Source: Microbacterium esteraromaticum (GTDB taxonomy: Bacteria; Actinomycetota; Actinomycetes; Actinomycetales; Microbacteriaceae). From it: DNA of 64,000 nucleotides. The stretch covers positions 48,777-112,776 of the forward strand of contig NZ_FUKO01000041.1 in the NCBI RefSeq assembly GCF_900163815.1. Reading direction: 5' to 3'. How positions within the stretch are numbered: position 1 is the stretch's first letter; each line of letters starts with the position of its first letter. The translations under genes were made by a program, and so were the position numbers. A model generated the notes under the pieces. It had not been told where the DNA came from and did no database searches. It saw only the letters and a list, made by a program, of their open reading frames with translations. Of this stretch, positions 63,536 through 64,000 are shown one piece after another.

Positions 63536-64000
63536 GCCCCGCCGTCTTCTCGCACGGCGACCTGCGGCTGTACTTGCTGTCGCTGCTGGCCGAGGCGCCG
63601 CAGCACGGCTACGGCATCATCCAGGCGCTCACCGACCGCACCGGCGGTACTTACACCCCGAGCGCCGGCACGATCTACCCGCGGCTGGCAAAGCTCGAAG
63701 AAGAAGGTCTGGTGTCGAAGACCGTCGACGGCCGCACCACGATCTATGCCATCACCGACGCCGGTCGCGCCGAGCTGGCTGATCGCGAGTCCGACCTGGT
63801 GGGAATCGAGGAGGGGCTGTCCGACTCGGTGCGGCTCATCGCCAGCGAGGTGCGGCAGAGCGTGCAGGAGGCGATGCGCAGTCTGCGTGCGGACCTGGCC
63901 ACCGCTGCCCACGAGGAGAAGAAGTCTGCGAAGGAGCGCTCGCGCGCTGCCGGGATGAGCGACGAGCGTGTCACCAGCCGCGAGAACCTGCAGCGAGCGG
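63532..64000 (+). CDS. PadR-family regulator, cut by the window end
   Basis: The visible 156 residues show a PadR winged helix (LRLYLLSLLAEAPQHGYGII, GTYTPSAGTIYPRLAKLEEEGLV, TTIYAITDAGRAEL). A helical dimerisation region follows and continues off the window. It is coupled to DUF4097 by an ATGA overlap and probably represses the pair from the CGCGATATATC sites. Confidence 0.93.
   Translation, partial: MSPAVFSHGDLRLYLLSLLAEAPQHGYGIIQALTDRTGGTYTPSAGTIYPRLAKLEEEGLVSKTVDGRTTIYAITDAGRAELADRESDLVGIEEGLSDSVRLIASEVRQSVQEAMRSLRADLATAAHEEKKSAKERSRAAGMSDERVTSRENLQRA

Overview
The window is high-GC actinobacterial DNA. Gene content fits a Microbacteriaceae chromosome, most likely Microbacterium: an ESX-type secretion locus, an Rv2578c-type radical SAM protein, many TANNNT -10 boxes, and GTG/TTG starts. 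I saw no rRNA, tRNA, CRISPR array, insertion sequence or phage gene. No stretch longer than 300 bases lacks a gene.

Bases 1-34474 hold one large type VII secretion (T7SS/ESX-like) and phospho-signalling locus. On the minus strand, reading down from 34474, come a giant Ig-like/Fn3 surface protein, a MoxR ATPase, a DUF58 protein, a transglutaminase-like membrane protein, an RDD-FHA protein, a PP2C phosphatase, an FHA protein, a Ser/Thr kinase and an FHA/helix-turn-helix protein. EccD, EccB and the mycosin MycP follow. Then come a tandem YbaB-like protein, a coiled-coil Gly-rich protein, a WXG-type membrane protein, a second FHA/HTH protein, a DUF2510 protein, a small helical protein and a Gly-rich protein. 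From MoxR to the first FHA/HTH gene the starts and stops overlap as ATGA or TGATG. Left of this, a second EccD-like protein and an RDD protein with two FHA domains run on the plus strand, divergent from EccC and a WXG100 gene cut by the window edge. No EccE or EccA is visible. Four promoters in this locus share the palindrome GGGKA-N4-TNCCC. In three it lies exactly 24 bp upstream of a TANNNT -10 box, and in the fourth 35 bp (one helical turn more). This suggests a dedicated regulon for secretion plus phospho-signalling.

Bases 34585-43089 carry housekeeping and metabolic genes: 3-methyladenine glycosylase I, a cupin, an acyl-CoA oxidase, a methionine-type ABC importer (metNIQ), an Ohr/OsmC peroxidase, RecQ and an acetyltransferase. 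Bases 43146-47639 carry an ECF-type importer (S component, double ATPase, T component) and a siderophore-interacting flavoprotein, with a rhamnose-mutarotase-like gene inserted antisense. Iron-box (DtxR/IdeR)-like sites overlap both promoters, so this importer is probably iron-regulated.

Bases 47733-64000 carry an acyl-CoA dehydrogenase, a VanY-type carboxypeptidase, a radical SAM protein, an ASCH protein, a small membrane protein, a DEAD-box helicase with an unusual repeat-rich N-terminus, and an aldose epimerase. They also hold a TetR-RND efflux pair, a Pr6Pr membrane protein, a Tat-lipoprotein amine oxidase whose sequence modules appear circularly permuted, a MerR-TipAS regulator with a textbook 19-bp-spacer promoter, and a DUF4097-PadR operon running off the window. 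At least eight genes in the right half show TANNNT-like boxes exactly six bases before the start codon, the signature of leaderless mRNAs.
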